Made by a program: the position numbers and the translations under genes. Below, in pieces: positions 24,115 to 33,315 of a DNA stretch of 64,000 nt. The stretch is from Gammaproteobacteria bacterium. Its GTDB lineage: Bacteria > Pseudomonadota > Gammaproteobacteria > Burkholderiales > Gallionellaceae. The stretch spans positions 72,064 to 136,063 of the forward strand of contig JAHJNJ010000017.1 in assembly GCA_018820925.1 (NCBI GenBank), written 5' to 3'. Within the stretch, counting starts at the first letter, position 1; every line of letters starts with the position of its first letter. The notes under the pieces are model-generated. The model was not told the DNA's origin. It saw only the letters and a list, made by a program, of their open reading frames with translations, and made no database searches.

Positions 24115-25458
24115 TCATTCGTAAACCACTTCTGCCCACAGGTCGTGCTCGTCGGAATCGGTAATGCGCACCGTGACGAATTCGCCCACTTCCAGATTTT
24201 CGTCGTCGATATACACCAGTCCGTCGATTTCCGGCGCATCGGCGGCGCTGCGTGCAACCGAGCCTTCCTCGTCGACATCGTCCACCAGCACCTGCATGGT
24301 CTGGCCGACTTTCTTCGCCAGTTTTTCGGCGCTGATTTCTTCCTGCAGATACATTAATCTCGCAAGACGGTCTTCCTGCTCATACGGGTCGATGTGATCG
24401 GGTAGCGCATTCGCGGCGGCCCCTTCTACCGGCGAATACTTGAACGCGCCAACACGGTCGAGCCGGGCTTCCTCGATAAAGTCGAGCAGTTCCTCGAATT
24501 CCGCTTCCGTCTCGCCGGGGAAGCCGACGATGAAGGTGCTGCGCAGCACGATGTCCGGACATATCTCGCGCCACTGTTTGATGCGCTTGAGCACGTTCTC
24601 GCTGCTGGCCGGACGTTTCATCAATTTCAAAATGCGTTCGTTGGCGTGCTGGAACGGGATATCGAGGTAGGGCAATATTTTGCCTTCCGCCATCAACGGG
24701 ATGACATTGTCCACGCCCGGATAAGGATAGACGTAATGCAGGCGCGTCCACACGCCGAGGCTGCCCAGCGCACCCGCCAGTTCAGCCATGCTGGTCTTGA
24801 GCGGTTTGCCTTGCCAGAAGCCGGTGCGGTATTTCACGTCCACGCCGTAGGCCGAGGTATCCTGCGAAATGACCAGCAGTTCCTTCACGCCGGACTCGAC
24901 CAGTTTTTCCGCCTCGCCCATGACGTCATGGATGGGACGGCTGACCAGGTCGCCGCGCAATGCGGGAATGATGCAGAACGAACAACTGTGGTTGCAGCCC
25001 TCGGAAATTTTCAGATAGGCAAAATGCTGCGGCGTGAGGCGCACGCCTTGCGGCGGCACGAGGTCGGTATAAGGATCGTGCAGCCCTTCGACCAGGCTCA
25101 GGACAGGCTTCGGCAGGTGCAGGTGCACAGCATTCATCACCTCCTCGGTGGCGTGCGGGCCGGTGACTGCCAGCACCCTGGGATGCGTCTCCTGCACGAT
25201 ATCGCCCTTGGCGCCGAGGCAGCCGGTGACGATGACTTTGCCGTTTTCCTGCAGCGCTTCACCGATGGCTTCCAGCGATTCTGCCACGGCGCTGTCGATA
25301 AAACCGCAGGTGTTGACCACCACGAGGTCAGCTTCCTGATAACTCGGCGTGATCTCGTAACCTTCGGCGCGCATGCGGGTAAGGATGTGTTCGGAATCGA
25401 CGGTCGCTTTGGGACAACCGAGCGACACAAAGCCGATCCTGGGTGTTGCCTTGCTCAT
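24115..25458 (-). CDS. rimO: Ribosomal protein S12 methylthiotransferase with small repeat insertion
   Basis: This 447-residue radical-SAM enzyme adds a methylthio group to the conserved Asp of ribosomal protein S12. It shows an N-terminal UPF0004 domain ([29 protein letters not shown]), a central radical-SAM motif CNHSCSFC, and a C-terminal TRAM domain. Unusually, codons for VLSLVEGL sit between KP and [12 protein letters not shown], where relatives read KPHDP. Those 24 bases (25081-25104) match a common dispersed repeat. The insertion is in frame and lies in a linker just before the SAM domain, so activity is probably kept. Confidence 0.95.
   Translation of the reverse strand: MSKATPRIGFVSLGCPKATVDSEHILTRMRAEGYEITPSYQEADLVVVNTCGFIDSAVAESLEAIGEALQENGKVIVTGCLGAKGDIVQETHPRVLAVTGPHATEEVMNAVHLHLPKPVLSLVEGLHDPYTDLVPPQGVRLTPQHFAYLKISEGCNHSCSFCIIPALRGDLVSRPIHDVMGEAEKLVESGVKELLVISQDTSAYGVDVKYRTGFWQGKPLKTSMAELAGALGSLGVWTRLHYVYPYPGVDNVIPLMAEGKILPYLDIPFQHANERILKLMKRPASSENVLKRIKQWREICPDIVLRSTFIVGFPGETEAEFEELLDFIEEARLDRVGAFKYSPVEGAAANALPDHIDPYEQEDRLARLMYLQEEISAEKLAKKVGQTMQVLVDDVDEEGSVARSAADAPEIDGLVYIDDENLEVGEFVTVRITDSDEHDLWAEVVYE
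25081..25104. repeat. TCCTGAGCCTG-TCGAAGG repeat inserted in rimO
   Basis: Read on the coding strand, GTCCTGAGCCTGGTCGAAGG matches the widespread interspersed pattern TTCGTCCTGAG...TCGAAGG, also seen at 62823-62863. It is 24 bases long and keeps the rimO frame. Confidence 0.65.
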
Positions 25459-25475
25459 GGGTTCATCCCTTATGT

Positions 25476-26390
25476 TCAGTCTTGGGTATCCTGCCTCACC
25501 AATGGCGCATCAACCAGCGACAAGGGATCTTCGATCGGCTCAAGGTGTGTCGTCAGATGACTGAAAGGTACCACTGCCCGGATGTCGGCTTCAATTTGTT
25601 CCACTTCATCATGTCCACGCTGTACCGTCCACTCGCCCGGCACCAGCACGTGCAAGGTAATGAATGCCTGTCTGCCCGCCTGACGGGTGCGCAGGGCATG
25701 AAAATCCAGCCCCTGCCCGCAGTATTTTTTCAACACTGCTTCAATCGCCTCAAGCTGATCCTCCGGAAGCGCTTCGTCCATCAGGCCGGAAGCGGAGCGC
25801 TGCAGCAACTGCCAGCCCGTCCACACAATATTGGCCGCCACCAGCAAGGCGATCAAGGGGTCCAGCCACAACCAGCCGCTGATCCATACCAAGCCGACGC
25901 CGATGATAACGCCGACCGAGGTCCAGACATCGGTTATGAGATGTTTGGCATCGGCTTCCAGGGTGATCGAATTGAATTCACGTCCCGCCTTGAGCAGTTC
26001 GCGTGCGGCAAACAGGTTGATTAGCGAAGCGACGACCGACACGCCCAGACCGACGCCGACCGCTTCAATCGCCTGCGGATGCAGAAAACGCCCGATCGCG
26101 GTGTAGGCAATGCTGAATGCGGCAAGCAGGATGAGAAAGCCTTCGAAGGCGCTGGAGAAATATTCCGCCTTGCCGTGACCGTAGGCATGCCGGTCGTCGG
26201 CGGGCGTGCCCGCCAGGGAAAGCATGGACAGCGCCATCAGCGCGCCGGCCAGGTTGACGAACGATTCCAGCGCATCGGACAGTAGTCCGACCGAACCGGT
26301 CATCCACCAGGCAATGCCCTTGAGCAGGATGGTGGCGATCGCCGCAGAAATGGAAAGCCATGCGTAACGTTTCAAATGCCCGGTCGTCAT
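25476..26390 (-). CDS. Cation diffusion facilitator (CDF) metal exporter
   Basis: This 304-residue inner-membrane antiporter has six helices and a C-terminal ferredoxin-like domain. Metal-site motifs are visible in helix 2 ([14 protein letters not shown]) and helix 5 ([12 protein letters not shown]), with [11 protein letters not shown] between. The Asp/Asp-Asp/His-type set suits Zn2+, Fe2+ or Mn2+ rather than defining one. ATG 26390 has AAGGA upstream; longer starts would run into the ZIP gene. It is paired with the ZIP transporter, 10 bases upstream, so import and export genes share an operon. Confidence 0.9.
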   Translation of the reverse strand: MTTGHLKRYAWLSISAAIATILLKGIAWWMTGSVGLLSDALESFVNLAGALMALSMLSLAGTPADDRHAYGHGKAEYFSSAFEGFLILLAAFSIAYTAIGRFLHPQAIEAVGVGLGVSVVASLINLFAARELLKAGREFNSITLEADAKHLITDVWTSVGVIIGVGLVWISGWLWLDPLIALLVAANIVWTGWQLLQRSASGLMDEALPEDQLEAIEAVLKKYCGQGLDFHALRTRQAGRQAFITLHVLVPGEWTVQRGHDEVEQIEADIRAVVPFSHLTTHLEPIEDPLSLVDAPLVRQDTQD

Positions 26391-26400
26391 ATGAAAATCC

Positions 26401-27174
26401 TTACTCCGAGACAAGCAGGCCAAGCAAGCCAACCGTGGCCACGCCCAACACGATCAACGAGACTTGCTGCACGGTGTCTTTGATCCGGGTGCGTTTGTGC
26501 AGACCGGGAATCAGGTCGGCCACGGCAACATAGATCATGCTGGATGCCGCCAGCGCCAACAGGTACGGGATAAAACCCTGCATGCCCTGCAAAGCGAAAT
26601 AGGCGATGATGCCGCCGACCAGGGTGGCGAAACTGGAAATCAGGTTGAGCTGGAATGCGCGCATTTTGCTGTAACCGGAATGCAGCAAAATGGCGAAATC
26701 GCCGACTTCCTGCGGGATCTCGTGCGCGATGATCGCCAGTGCGGTGGCCAGGCCGAGATGAAGGTCGGTCAGGAAGGCGGCGGCAATGATGATGCCGTCG
26801 ACGAAATTGTGGAAGGTGTCGCCCACAATGACCATCGTGCCGCTACGGCCGTGGTCGGTCTCGTTATGCGAGTGCGGCTCGTGGGCATCGCAATTCTCGC
26901 GGTGACAATGGCGCCAGATCAGCACTTTTTCCAGTGTAAAGAACAGCAGGATGCCGAGCAGAACCGTGCTGCTTACCAGTGCCACATTGGGTGCCAAACG
27001 GATCGCCTCGGGCAGGATGTCCAGAAATACCGCACCCAGCAGCGCGCCAATGGCGTAGCTCACCAGCATGCCGATCCAGCGGGTGTTCGCATTGAGTGCG
27101 AACAGCGCCGCCGCCGCCACACTCAGGAAACCGCCCAGAAAACTTGCGGAGACAATCCACGCAAAGATGCTCAT
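26401..27174 (-). CDS. ZIP-family divalent metal transporter
   Basis: This 257-residue protein with about eight helices resembles bacterial ZIP transporters. The metal-binding helices show [16 protein letters not shown] and [17 protein letters not shown], which hold the paired His/Asn/Glu ligands, and a His-rich loop ([23 protein letters not shown]) lies between helices 3 and 4. The family moves Zn2+, Fe2+ or related ions into the cytoplasm. It is first in an apparent operon with the CDF gene. Confidence 0.92.
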   Translation of the reverse strand: MSIFAWIVSASFLGGFLSVAAAALFALNANTRWIGMLVSYAIGALLGAVFLDILPEAIRLAPNVALVSSTVLLGILLFFTLEKVLIWRHCHRENCDAHEPHSHNETDHGRSGTMVIVGDTFHNFVDGIIIAAAFLTDLHLGLATALAIIAHEIPQEVGDFAILLHSGYSKMRAFQLNLISSFATLVGGIIAYFALQGMQGFIPYLLALAASSMIYVAVADLIPGLHKRTRIKDTVQQVSLIVLGVATVGLLGLLVSE

Positions 27175-27216
27175 GCCAAAACCATATTCGAGAAAGGGCG
27201 GGAATTATACCCAGTA

Positions 27217-28860
27217 TCAGTTGCTCGCGCCGAACTCCGATTCCTTGTTGTAGTACCTGAAACATTCGCGCAAGCGTGCGGTCGCCTCGTCGGTCAGCTT
27301 CCCGAAAGCAACGCCGCACACGTGCTTGTCCTGCTCCTGGCGTTGCCAGCTGATCTTGCCCGGCAACCTGATCGGTTGCTGGGCTTCGTATTGCTTGAGA
27401 TCCTCCTGCGGCAGATACAACTCCATCTCGATCGGCTGGCTCCTGTCCAGCTGTCTGCTCATCATCAGACGAATGCCCGCCAGACTGAAATCCAGGCTGG
27501 TGCATTCAACCGCCAGATCCCCCTGCGTCACGTTGACCAGCAAACGATTGGACGCGCGCGGATATGAGCGTTTTTCATGTTGTGCCGTTTCGATCATGTT
27601 CGAATGATCGAAGGTGAAATCCGCCATCAACAGGTTGAGTTTCCCGGTGACCTTGTGCAACCCGTCGCCGATGATGGCTGTCGTCTCAACCTTGTCCGAA
27701 CTTTCGTGCAGCGTCGAGAACAGGTCTCGCAGCGTATTCTTGAGCACGTCAACATTGCCTATCTGCACGCCGCTCGCCTTGGATATGCCGCTATTGGCGC
27801 TGGCCGTTTCCGCGATATCGACCGATATGCGCTCGATCACCGTCGCCGTTTCGCCCGCCAGTTTCTGGTTATCGTGCACCTTCTCCACCACCACGCCCAT
27901 CGATTTGGTCACCTCATTCACCTTGCCGCCCAATTGTCCGATGATGTTGGATACCTCGCCTGCGGACTGGGTGGTGCGCTCTGCCAGCTTGCGCACCTCG
28001 TCCGCCACCACCGCGAAGCCGCGCCCCTGCTCGCCGGCCCGGGCCGCTTCGATCGCCGCATTCAGCGCCAGCAGATTGGTTTGCTCGGCGATGGTCTGGA
28101 TCGTGGTGATGATGGCGCGGATCTGTGCCGCCGATTTCTCCAGTTCGGATATCTTGGTTGCCGCCAAGTTCACTTCCTGCACCGTGTTTTCCATCTCGGA
28201 GATGTTTTTTTGCACGATGTTGATTCCCTCGCGCGCCTGGGCTTCGGTCGTCTGCGCCCTGATAGTCGCCTCCGAAGCCTGCGCCTGCACGCTTTCCGAA
28301 ATCTCGTGCAGCTGCTGCGTTGCGCTGTTCACTTCTTCCGACCGGCTCTGTTCCTTGCGTCCCACTTCGGCGATTTCGTGCGAGATTTTGGCGATCTGGA
28401 ACGCGGATTGCTCCATCTCCTTGCCGCTCTCGTTCACCTCGCGCATGATGTGATTGAGCTTGGACAGCATGTCGTTGAAACTGATTTCCAGCTCACCGAT
28501 CTCGTCGCGAGAGGTATTTTTCACCCCCTTGGTCAGGTCGCCTTTTTCGACTTCCTTCAATGCCTGACGCAGCGCCCGGATGGGTCTGACGAACAAACTG
28601 GCCACGAAACCGATAATGACGAACTGGAGCATGAACTCCAGCCCGGATTCCCAGAACGAATTGAAGATGTAAGCATTGTGGTTTTGCACGAGCTTGTCGA
28701 TAACCTGCTGGGCAACCCCGCCTGTGCGCGCAATATCGACCATCTGCCCCAGTTCATGCGACGCCAGCATCCGGTTATAGACCGTGGTGATCATCGTCAC
28801 CATGAAGAACCCGAACTGCAGCTTCCACCGTATGCTGAGCGAGTTGTACCAGTTTTTCAT
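27217..28860 (-). CDS. Methyl-accepting chemotaxis protein with C-terminal PilZ domain
   Basis: This 547-residue receptor has two helices (about 15-33 and 73-92) around a small 40-residue periplasmic loop, then HAMP, then a signalling coiled coil with the invariant tip [20 protein letters not shown] and [13 protein letters not shown]. After about residue 435 comes a PilZ domain with the c-di-GMP-binding elements RASNR and DFSLAG. PilZ tails on chemoreceptors let c-di-GMP bias motility output. Together with the two GGDEF proteins in this window this suggests a local link, which is inference. No che genes are adjacent. Confidence 0.92.
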   Translation of the reverse strand: MKNWYNSLSIRWKLQFGFFMVTMITTVYNRMLASHELGQMVDIARTGGVAQQVIDKLVQNHNAYIFNSFWESGLEFMLQFVIIGFVASLFVRPIRALRQALKEVEKGDLTKGVKNTSRDEIGELEISFNDMLSKLNHIMREVNESGKEMEQSAFQIAKISHEIAEVGRKEQSRSEEVNSATQQLHEISESVQAQASEATIRAQTTEAQAREGINIVQKNISEMENTVQEVNLAATKISELEKSAAQIRAIITTIQTIAEQTNLLALNAAIEAARAGEQGRGFAVVADEVRKLAERTTQSAGEVSNIIGQLGGKVNEVTKSMGVVVEKVHDNQKLAGETATVIERISVDIAETASANSGISKASGVQIGNVDVLKNTLRDLFSTLHESSDKVETTAIIGDGLHKVTGKLNLLMADFTFDHSNMIETAQHEKRSYPRASNRLLVNVTQGDLAVECTSLDFSLAGIRLMMSRQLDRSQPIEMELYLPQEDLKQYEAQQPIRLPGKISWQRQEQDKHVCGVAFGKLTDEATARLRECFRYYNKESEFGASN

Positions 28861-29016
28861 AGAAGTCTCCGAAGGATACTGAAAAGCCAGAAAATGCCGG
28901 CCGCATGTCTATGACGACAACATGGAGAAAAACTTGAGGTTTGATTTTATATGTCCGGCAAAATCCCCGAATTCGGGAAATTGGCAGGCCGCACGATCCT
29001 GCCGCTGCCGAAGGCG

Positions 29017-29046
29017 GGAATGACTTCCCGCGCGGGAAGTTATTCC
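29017..29046. promoter_or_regulatory. Thirty-base palindrome downstream of the KAS III gene
   Basis: GGAAT-ACTTCCCGCGCGGGAAGT-ATTCC is palindromic over 30 bases with a single mismatched pair; the central 18 bases are perfect. A second hairpin (CGGTAT/ATACCG, 29048-29065) lies between it and the KAS III stop. There is no T-tract, so an operator for the chemoreceptor gene or a 3' mRNA structure is as likely as a terminator. The rest of the 28861-29065 gap shows nothing clear. Confidence 0.45.
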
Positions 29047-29065
29047 TCGGTATGAACTGATACCG

Positions 29066-30187
29066 TCAAACCCGCTTGAGAATATGGCTCCCGATCGAAT
29101 ACCCCGCCCCGAACGAGCAGACGACACCGATGCTCCCCGCCGCAAGATCGGTGTTGTGCTGATGGAACGCGATGATGGAACCGGCCGAAGCGGTGTTGGC
29201 GAATTTGTCGAGGATGACGGGCGCCTCTTCCAGCGTGGCATCGCGTCCGAGGATGCGCTTCGAGATCAGGTGGTTCATGGTCAGGTTGGCCTGGTGCAGC
29301 CAGTAGCGATTGACGTCGCTTGCCGCGAGACCGTTGGCCGCAAGGTGCGCAGAGATGTGCTCGGCGGCCATGGGGCAGACTTCCTTGAACACCTTGCGGC
29401 CTTCCTGCATGAAAAGCTTGTCGCGGCTGTCGCGCGAGGCCGGATCGCAGCGGTCGAGGAAGCCGCTGTTGTTGCGGATATTGTTGGAGAAGACCGTCGC
29501 GGCCTTGGAGCCGAGTATCTCCCACGCAGACTTTTGACTACCGGAAGGCGCGGCTTCGACAACGACGGCGGTGGCGACATCGCCGAAGATGAAGTGGCAA
29601 TCGCGGTCGCGCCATTCGAGGTGGCCCGAGGGCAGCTCGGGGCTGATCACCAGCGCACAGCGTGCACTGCCCGAGCGTACGGCGTTGGCGGCCTGTTCGA
29701 TGCCGAACGTGGCGGAGGAGCAGGCGACGTTCATGTCGTAGCCGTAACCGCCGCAGCCCAGCGCAAATTGCACCTCGACGGCGATGGCCGGATAGGGCCG
29801 CTGCAGATTGGAGCAGGCGACGATGACCAGGTCGACCTCTTCCGCCTTGCGTCCGGCATTGGCCAGCGCTTCGCGCGCGGCGCCGACGGCCATCTCCGCC
29901 ATCAGCGATATCTGATCGTCCGGGCGCTGCGGAATCACGGGACACATGCGCTCCGGATCGAGCACGCCGCTTTTTTCGACCACGTAGCGCTGCTTGATGC
30001 CCGATGCCTTCTCGATGAACTCGCTGCTCGATTCCGGCAGCGCGGCAACCTCGCCGCTGGCGATGGCGGCAGCATTGCGTTCGTTGCTGCGCCGGGCATA
30101 CTCATTGTATGAAGCCACGAGTTCCGCGTTGGTGATGAGATCAGGTGGCACCCAGAGCCCGCTGCCCGTGATGTAGACCTTGTTCAT
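29066..30187 (-). CDS. Beta-ketoacyl-ACP synthase III (FabH-like)
   Basis: This 373-residue cytosolic thiolase-fold enzyme has a complete Cys-His-Asn triad: Cys156 in NVACSSATFG, His298 in WLHQANLTMN and Asn331 in KFANTASAGS. ATG 30187 has an excellent GGAGG site. It is longer than FabH (about 320 residues) and is not with fab genes. A stand-alone role such as starter-unit condensation for a secondary lipid, or a DarB-like ester-forming activity, is possible. It is flanked by a chemoreceptor and a DUF2147 gene, which give no pathway clue. Confidence 0.88.
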   Translation of the reverse strand: MNKVYITGSGLWVPPDLITNAELVASYNEYARRSNERNAAAIASGEVAALPESSSEFIEKASGIKQRYVVEKSGVLDPERMCPVIPQRPDDQISLMAEMAVGAAREALANAGRKAEEVDLVIVACSNLQRPYPAIAVEVQFALGCGGYGYDMNVACSSATFGIEQAANAVRSGSARCALVISPELPSGHLEWRDRDCHFIFGDVATAVVVEAAPSGSQKSAWEILGSKAATVFSNNIRNNSGFLDRCDPASRDSRDKLFMQEGRKVFKEVCPMAAEHISAHLAANGLAASDVNRYWLHQANLTMNHLISKRILGRDATLEEAPVILDKFANTASAGSIIAFHQHNTDLAAGSIGVVCSFGAGYSIGSHILKRV

Positions 30188-30334
30188 GTTGCACTCCTCC
30201 TGTCGATTTGGATTTATATAAACTACCGTTTTACGCAATCTTCCACGCCATTGTTACCGCCCTTGAATTCGGGCTCGTAGCAGAACTTGTGGAAAGTCAG
30301 TTTGCCTCGCTTGTTCTTCGCATATTCAAATATT

Positions 30335-30799
30335 CTATTTCTCTCGCAGCCATGTCTGGCTGCGGCCAAACAGCGAAAATCCGATGTAGCCGCGAACGAT
30401 CAGTTGTTTGCCGTCGGGCGACATTCTGAGCTTCGCGCGATAGATTTTGCCATTATCCGGGTCGAGAATCTGTCCGCCGGAATATTCGTCACCCTGATTC
30501 CTGAGTCCCCACAGGAACACCATACCCACTACCGGCTGGTTCCTGCGGGCGCCTTCGCACTTTGCGCACCGGTTCTGCCCATTGTCGCGGGGACGCGGAA
30601 ATATCTGTTCTATGCGTCCGCTCAACTCGCCCTGTTTTTCCTCAATGACCACCAGCGAACGCGGCTTGCCATCGTTATCGTCCAGCGTCAGCCAGCGCCC
30701 GGTCGGAACGGAATCGACCGCATGCGCCGAGCATGCGATGCCGATCGCCACGGCCAAGCCGCACATTATTCCGGATAATTTGCACAAACGAATCTTCAA
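30335..30799 (-). CDS. DUF2147 periplasmic protein
   Basis: A predicted signal peptide (MKIRLCKLSGIMCGLAVAIG, then ACSAHA) precedes a domain of about 125 residues with DUF2147 features: GRWLTLDDNDGKPRSLVVIE, the CxxC pair in CAKCEG, DEYSGGQILDPDNGKIYRAK and GYIGFSLFGRSQTW. The fold is a lipocalin-like small barrel of unknown function. TTG 30799 is chosen because it restores a positively charged n-region; ATG 30766 would remove it. It starts three bases after pgeF ends and belongs to the rluD-pgeF transcript. Confidence 0.8.
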   Translation of the reverse strand: MKIRLCKLSGIMCGLAVAIGIACSAHAVDSVPTGRWLTLDDNDGKPRSLVVIEEKQGELSGRIEQIFPRPRDNGQNRCAKCEGARRNQPVVGMVFLWGLRNQGDEYSGGQILDPDNGKIYRAKLRMSPDGKQLIVRGYIGFSLFGRSQTWLREK

Positions 30800-30801
30800 G
30801 A

Positions 30802-31539
30802 TCAGCCCAGCCAGATGAACGTCCCCATGCGCCCCGTCACCCCGTCGCGGCGGTAGGAGAAAAATTTGTCTTTCTGGTGATAGGTGCAGAACGTGCCGCC
30901 GGAGATGCGTGTGATGCCGAGCGCATTCAGGCGCTGGCGAGCCAGCCGCACGATGTCGGCGCGGTATTTGCCTTCGGCTGCAAGCGGAATGAAGGCGGCA
31001 GCCGCTTGCGCATCGTGTGCCATGAACGCCGCGCGCACGTCTTCGCCCACCTCGAATGCATGCGGCCCGATGGTCGGCCCCAGCCATGCCATCAGTTGCT
31101 GCGATGCGACGCCCATTTCTTTCACGGTCGCTTCGATCACGCCGTCGCACAACCCGCGCCAGCCGGCATGTGCCGCCCCAACCACCGTACCCGCCTCGTC
31201 GCACAGCAACACCGGCAGGCAATCCGCCGTCATGATGACGCAGACCGCGCCGCGATGGCGCGAGATGCAGGCATCGGCCTGCGGCACGCAACTCGCGGCA
31301 TCGGCATTCACCACGATTTTGCCATGCACCTGTTCCAGCCATATCGGCTCGCTCGGCATGTACGGGGCCAGCAATTGGCGATTGTGCGCAACGACGCGCG
31401 GGTTATCTCCGACATGCGTACCGAAGTTGAGACTGTCATAAGGTGCCGCACTGAAACCGCCCAGGCGCGTGCTCTGCAATGCCTTTACATTGGCGGGAGC
31501 CGGCCAGTCGGGGTAAATGAAAGTCTCACGCAGGTCCAT
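30802..31539 (-). CDS. pgeF: Peptidoglycan editing factor PgeF (YfiH, laccase-fold)
   Basis: This 245-residue protein shows the metal-site motifs of the family: WLEQVHGKIV, TADCLPVLL and GAAHAGWRGLCDGV, which give the His-Cys-His zinc site. PgeF removes misincorporated L-Ser from the peptidoglycan stem; older names are polyphenol oxidase or laccase-like. Start ATG 31539 lies inside the end of rluD (14-base overlap), consistent with the conserved rluD-pgeF operon of proteobacteria. Confidence 0.93.
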   Translation of the reverse strand: MDLRETFIYPDWPAPANVKALQSTRLGGFSAAPYDSLNFGTHVGDNPRVVAHNRQLLAPYMPSEPIWLEQVHGKIVVNADAASCVPQADACISRHRGAVCVIMTADCLPVLLCDEAGTVVGAAHAGWRGLCDGVIEATVKEMGVASQQLMAWLGPTIGPHAFEVGEDVRAAFMAHDAQAAAAFIPLAAEGKYRADIVRLARQRLNALGITRISGGTFCTYHQKDKFFSYRRDGVTGRMGTFIWLG

Positions 31540-32518
31540 CGCCCGCCTCGTCAATTTTATCCAGCAGTTCTTCCATGTCTTCCGGCAGCGGCGCATGGAA
31601 CTCCATCCACTCCCCGGTGACCGGGTGCTCCAATGCCAATTGCGTGGCATGCAATGCCTGACGCGGGAAACCGTTCAGCAATTCGCGCAACTGCGGCGCG
31701 CATTTCTGCACGCCCTTCCGGTAGACGCTGTCGCCGACCAGGGGATGGCCGAAGTGTGTCAGGTGCACGCGGATCTGGTGGGTGCGTCCGGTCTCGAGAC
31801 GGCAGCGCAGCAACGTGCAACTGGGGAAATTGGCTTCCACGGCGAAATGCGTGATTGCATCCTTGCCGCCCTCGATCACCGCCATCTTCACGCGCTGCGA
31901 GGGATGGCGGCCGATGGGCAGGTCTATGGTGCCGCCGTAGTCGATTTCGCCCCACACCAGCGCCAGGTATTCGCGCTTCACGCTGCGCTTCTGCATCTGG
32001 CGCACCAGTGCGGTCTGCGCGACCAGGGACTTGGCCACCACCATCAGTCCGCTGGTGTCCTTGTCCAGGCGGTGCACGATGCCGGCGCGCGGCACATCGG
32101 CAAGCTGCGGCACGTGGTGCAACAGGGCGTTGAGCAGCGTGCCCTGCCAGTTGCCGCTGCCCGGATGCACCACCAGCCCGACAGGCTTGTTGATGACCAG
32201 GATGGCATCGTCCTCGTACACGATGTCGAGCGGAATGTCCTCGGCATGGTAGGGTTGTTCGGAAGGATGGATTTGGGGCGAGACGCAGATGGTTTCGCCG
32301 CCCCACACCTTTTGTTTGACCGTGGCCGGACTGCCGTTGAGCATGACCATGCCCTGTTCTATCCAGTCCTGCAGGCGGCTGCGCGAGTATTCGGGCAGCA
32401 GTTTGACCAGGGCCTGGTCAAGGCGCAGTCCGCCATGTTCCATCGGTACCTTCATCTCAAGCAGGTCGGCAGACTCGTCGTCTTTGCTATAATCGTATAA
32501 ATCTTCTTCGGGTTCCAT
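31526..32518 (-). CDS. rluD: 23S rRNA pseudouridine(1911/1915/1917) synthase
   Basis: This 330-residue enzyme has an N-terminal S4 RNA-binding domain (LRLDQALVKLLPEYSRSRLQDWI) and a catalytic domain with the nucleophilic Asp in GIVHRLDKDTSGLMVVAKS. It modifies helix 69 of 23S rRNA. The start is ATG 32518 (or 32521), overlapping in opposite orientation with the bamD ATG at 32520. Promoters of each gene must therefore lie in the other's coding sequence. pgeF overlaps its 3' end. Confidence 0.94.
   Translation of the reverse strand: MEPEEDLYDYSKDDESADLLEMKVPMEHGGLRLDQALVKLLPEYSRSRLQDWIEQGMVMLNGSPATVKQKVWGGETICVSPQIHPSEQPYHAEDIPLDIVYEDDAILVINKPVGLVVHPGSGNWQGTLLNALLHHVPQLADVPRAGIVHRLDKDTSGLMVVAKSLVAQTALVRQMQKRSVKREYLALVWGEIDYGGTIDLPIGRHPSQRVKMAVIEGGKDAITHFAVEANFPSCTLLRCRLETGRTHQIRVHLTHFGHPLVGDSVYRKGVQKCAPQLRELLNGFPRQALHATQLALEHPVTGEWMEFHAPLPEDMEELLDKIDEAGDGPA
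32485..32493 (+). promoter_or_regulatory. Extended -10 promoter of bamD
   Basis: TGCTATAAT is a consensus extended -10 (TGnTATAAT), 26 bases before the bamD ATG and inside the first codons of rluD on the other strand. No -35 is evident, as expected for extended -10 promoters. Confidence 0.6.
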
Positions 32519-32519
32519 C

Positions 32520-33311
32520 ATGCGCCATAGTTTAGCCGTTTTCCTCCTGTTCACGTTAGTTGCTTGCAGTTCCGACCCCGCCAAGGAGGCTGAGAACCTC
32601 ACCGCCGACCAGTTATATGCCCAGGCGCGGGAGTCTATGGACGATCACAGTTACGAGAAGGCGATCAAGCAGTGGGAAACGCTGCAATCGCGTTTCCCCT
32701 ATGGCCGCTACGCGCAGCAGGCGCAGATGGAAATCGCCTACGCCTACTACAAACACAGCGAACCTGCGCCGGCGCTGGGCGCACTGGAGCGTTTCGAGAA
32801 GATGTATCCCAACAGTGCGCACCTGGATTACGTGCTGTATCTCAAAGGGCTCGTCAACTTCAACGAGAACATCAACAGCATGCTGGGCACCCTGTTCGAA
32901 CAGGATCCTGCCGAGCGTGATCCCGTTGCGTTGCGCGATTCCTTCGACTCGTTCAAGGAACTCGTCACCCGCTATCCCGACAGCAAGTACTCACCGGATG
33001 CCAGGGTGCGCATGCAATACCTGCTCGACACGCTGGCCAACGGGGACATCAAAGTGGCCAGTTATTACCTGCGGCGCGGCGCTTATGTCGCTGCCGTAAA
33101 CCGTGCGAAAAACGTGCTGGTCAATTATCCGCAAACGCCGCAAACCCGCGATGCCCTGCAGATCATGGTGCAGGCTTATGCCGCAATGGGAATGCAAGAC
33201 CTGAGCGCCGACACAAAGAAAATCCTCGACCTGAACGTTGCCAGGGACGGGATCAAGCCGGTCGTCAGGGCAATGCCCAAAACGACGCCCTGGTGGGATT
33301 TCTGGAGCTAG
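32520..33311 (+). CDS. bamD: Outer-membrane assembly lipoprotein BamD
   Basis: This 263-residue lipoprotein has the signal MRHSLAVFLLFTLVAC with lipobox LVAC, followed by TPR-like repeats (ADQLYAQARESMDDHSYEKA, FPYGRYAQQAQMEIAYAYYK, YLRRGAYVAAVNRAKNVL). BamD is the essential scaffold of the BAM complex that inserts beta-barrels in the outer membrane. The promoter is the extended -10 at 32485. Four bases separate its stop from the NUDIX gene start. Confidence 0.95.
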   Translation: MRHSLAVFLLFTLVACSSDPAKEAENLTADQLYAQARESMDDHSYEKAIKQWETLQSRFPYGRYAQQAQMEIAYAYYKHSEPAPALGALERFEKMYPNSAHLDYVLYLKGLVNFNENINSMLGTLFEQDPAERDPVALRDSFDSFKELVTRYPDSKYSPDARVRMQYLLDTLANGDIKVASYYLRRGAYVAAVNRAKNVLVNYPQTPQTRDALQIMVQAYAAMGMQDLSADTKKILDLNVARDGIKPVVRAMPKTTPWWDFWS

Positions 33312-33315
33312 GCAA

